From contig CP148265.1 of the NCBI GenBank assembly GCA_045345765.1, forward strand, positions 1,426,001-1,490,000: a DNA stretch of 64,000 bases. Reading direction: 5' to 3'. Of the stretch, positions 63,046 to 64,000 are shown piece by piece; the first letter of the stretch is position 1, and each line of letters begins with the position of its first letter. Under the pieces are notes generated by a model, which saw nothing but the letters and a program-made list of their open reading frames with translations, made no database searches and was not told where the DNA came from. Position numbers and translations under genes: made by a program. This stretch comes from JAOARY01 sp045345765 (GTDB taxonomy: Bacteria > Bacillota > Clostridia > Peptostreptococcales > Peptostreptococcaceae).

Positions 63046-63087
63046 AAAAGTATGTGTTAAAAATAATATTTTTGATACATACTTTTT
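63046..63087 (+). terminator. terminator of ybaB-recR
   Basis: Stem AAAAGTATGTGTTAAAAAT with ATTTTTGATACATACTTTT, one G-T and one mismatch. Confidence 0.85.
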
Positions 63088-63103
63088 AAGTTTTTTAATA
63101 AAG

Positions 63104-63142
63104 AAAAGGGACTTTAAAAAAATTACTTTTAAAGTCCCTTTT
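63104..63142. terminator. second, bidirectional terminator
   Basis: A 16-bp perfect stem (AAAAGGGACTTTAAAA with TTTTAAAGTCCCTTTT), 7-base loop; faces the minus-strand gene too. Confidence 0.85.
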
Positions 63143-63147
63143 CTCTT

Positions 63148-63192
63148 AGGTTTAATAGTATATTTTAGGTTTAATAGTATATTTTAGGTTTA
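63148..63192. repeat. 19-bp tandem repeat
   Basis: Two exact copies of AGGTTTAATAGTATATTTT (63148-63166, 63167-63185) and a partial third, between the terminator and the stop of the next minus-strand gene. Confidence 0.85.
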
Positions 63193-63504
63193 TTATTTGG
63201 CTTTTAATTCATTTAAAGACATATGATGAAGTGCATCAAATTCATCTTTAGTAACATTTGATTTATCATTATTTTCGTATTTTTCAACCAAGATATCAGG
63301 ATCAAAATTAATAAGTTTTGATTTATTTAGTTTAATTTCATTCAAATCATCTTTGTCTTTGACATCAACATTAATGTCTGCGATTACATTGTTTGAAGTC
63401 TCTGGATCAAACATTTTTTTACTATTTTTATTATGCGTTTTATTAAGTAAGAAGCCCATAATTAAAAGAGAACTAGCCATAATAATTAAAAAAGTAATAT
63501 CCAT
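63193..63504 (-). CDS. single-span membrane protein
   Basis: A 103-residue protein with an N-terminal span (ITFLIIMASSLLIMGFLL) and an acidic, Asp/Lys-rich cytoplasmic or external tail. AAAAGGAG precedes the ATG. No family recognised. Confidence 0.6.
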   Translation of the reverse strand: MDITFLIIMASSLLIMGFLLNKTHNKNSKKMFDPETSNNVIADINVDVKDKDDLNEIKLNKSKLINFDPDILVEKYENNDKSNVTKDEFDALHHMSLNELKAK

Positions 63505-63677
63505 AGAAAAAAACTCCTTTTAAAAGATTTTAAAATTAATAATTGGAACAATTCAACTTACATATTTAAATGATGAAGAATATCATAAATTACTTTTATA
63601 TAGTCAACATATAATATAAAAATAATTAATTGTAAAATTTATCTTATTCAATAATTATATTCTACAATAAAATTCTG

Positions 63678-63915
63678 ATATTGGTTAGTCCTTTATTTAA
63701 ATATAATCCAAAAGTATTATAAAAAAATAAATATACAAAATGAAATTATAAAATTAGTTGGAAAAGAGATTGATTTTGAAAAATTATATTTTATTGTCGT
63801 AGGTTTTGAATTAAAGGATTTAAAAGATTTATCAAAAAGAAATGATACAAGTTTAGAATATGAACTTATTTATTTAAATAAGTATGATTTGGATAAGGAT
63901 TTTTATAAATATTAG
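63678..63915 (+). pseudogene. decayed coding fragment
   Basis: An open frame without start codon encodes peptides such as GKEIDFEKLYFIVVGFELKD and SLEYELIYLNKYDLDKDFY, ending at TAG 63913-63915. Composition is clearly coding-like. Just upstream a different frame reads ILVSPLFKYNPKVL and stops at a run of seven A near 63721-63727, so a homopolymer frameshift may have joined them. No family recognised. The remainder of 63505-63677 holds no gene I can support. Confidence 0.45.
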
Positions 63916-64000
63916 AAACAAAAAGAGCTATTGCATAAGCAAAAAAGAATGAGACTGTCGTACTAAGGGAAAATGATATAGCATATTGTGTTTGTTTTGG

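Overview
The window is chromosomal DNA from a very AT-rich, low-GC Gram-positive bacterium. Support for this: a WalR/WalK (YycFG) two-component system with YycH and YycI, lipoproteins with lipobox cysteines, a T-box leader on serS, a large Firmicute-type SRP RNA with Alu domain, DnaD/DnaI-type replication proteins, the NiaR repressor, and the gene order tadA, tRNA-Ser, SRP RNA, dnaX, ybaB, recR. The content fits the class Clostridia (a Peptostreptococcaceae-like anaerobe is my guess). Strong Shine-Dalgarno sites followed by TTG or GTG starts are common, and I moved many gene starts to fit them.

Layout. 1-2.6 kb: ABC exporter pair and a DUF5050-like protein. 2.7-4.7 kb: small envelope genes on the minus strand, including a VanZ-like gene, a broken small membrane gene, and two near-identical promoters in a 29-bp direct repeat. 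4.9-7.1 kb: dnaI and dnaD. 7.2-15 kb: a LysM-G5-M23 cell-wall peptidase, then walR, walK, an extra exported protein, yycH and yycI; two exact WalR boxes lie here. 15-19.7 kb: two paralogous membrane-anchored proteins and exported proteins of unknown function. 19.8-21.5 kb: a PTS-IIC-like membrane protein beside niaR. 21.5-26.4 kb: a UPF0182 membrane protein preceded by a triple repeat of extended -10 elements, and flanked by two free-standing genes for 21-23 residue hydrophobic peptides. 26.4-36 kb: small membrane proteins, an oligopeptide-type SBP with two permeases but no ATPases, MscS, an ACT-like regulator and a structured 3' region. 36-39.7 kb: fruR-fruK-fruA. 39.7-41.3 kb: T-box and serS. 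41.4-48 kb: four tandem LivK-like binding proteins and a Cache-domain histidine kinase. 48-50.9 kb: hydrolase, tRNA-Arg, tadA overlapping tRNA-Ser, SRP RNA. 51-53.6 kb: Zn/Mn-type ABC importer behind a Fur-family box. 54.4-60 kb: a two-component system between two lipoproteins. 60-63 kb: dnaX, ybaB, recR. 63.2-64 kb: a small membrane protein and a decayed coding fragment.

How the parts fit. WalRK probably controls the M23 peptidase and its own downstream half-operon. The best candidate for an undescribed system is the 41.4-48 kb operon: four successive ligand-binding proteins feeding, by inference, one sensor kinase, with neither transporter nor response regulator encoded beside them. The second-best lead is the pair of tiny hydrophobic peptides around the UPF0182 gene, with an orphan WalR box upstream of one of them. 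All function calls come from reading motifs; no database search was run.
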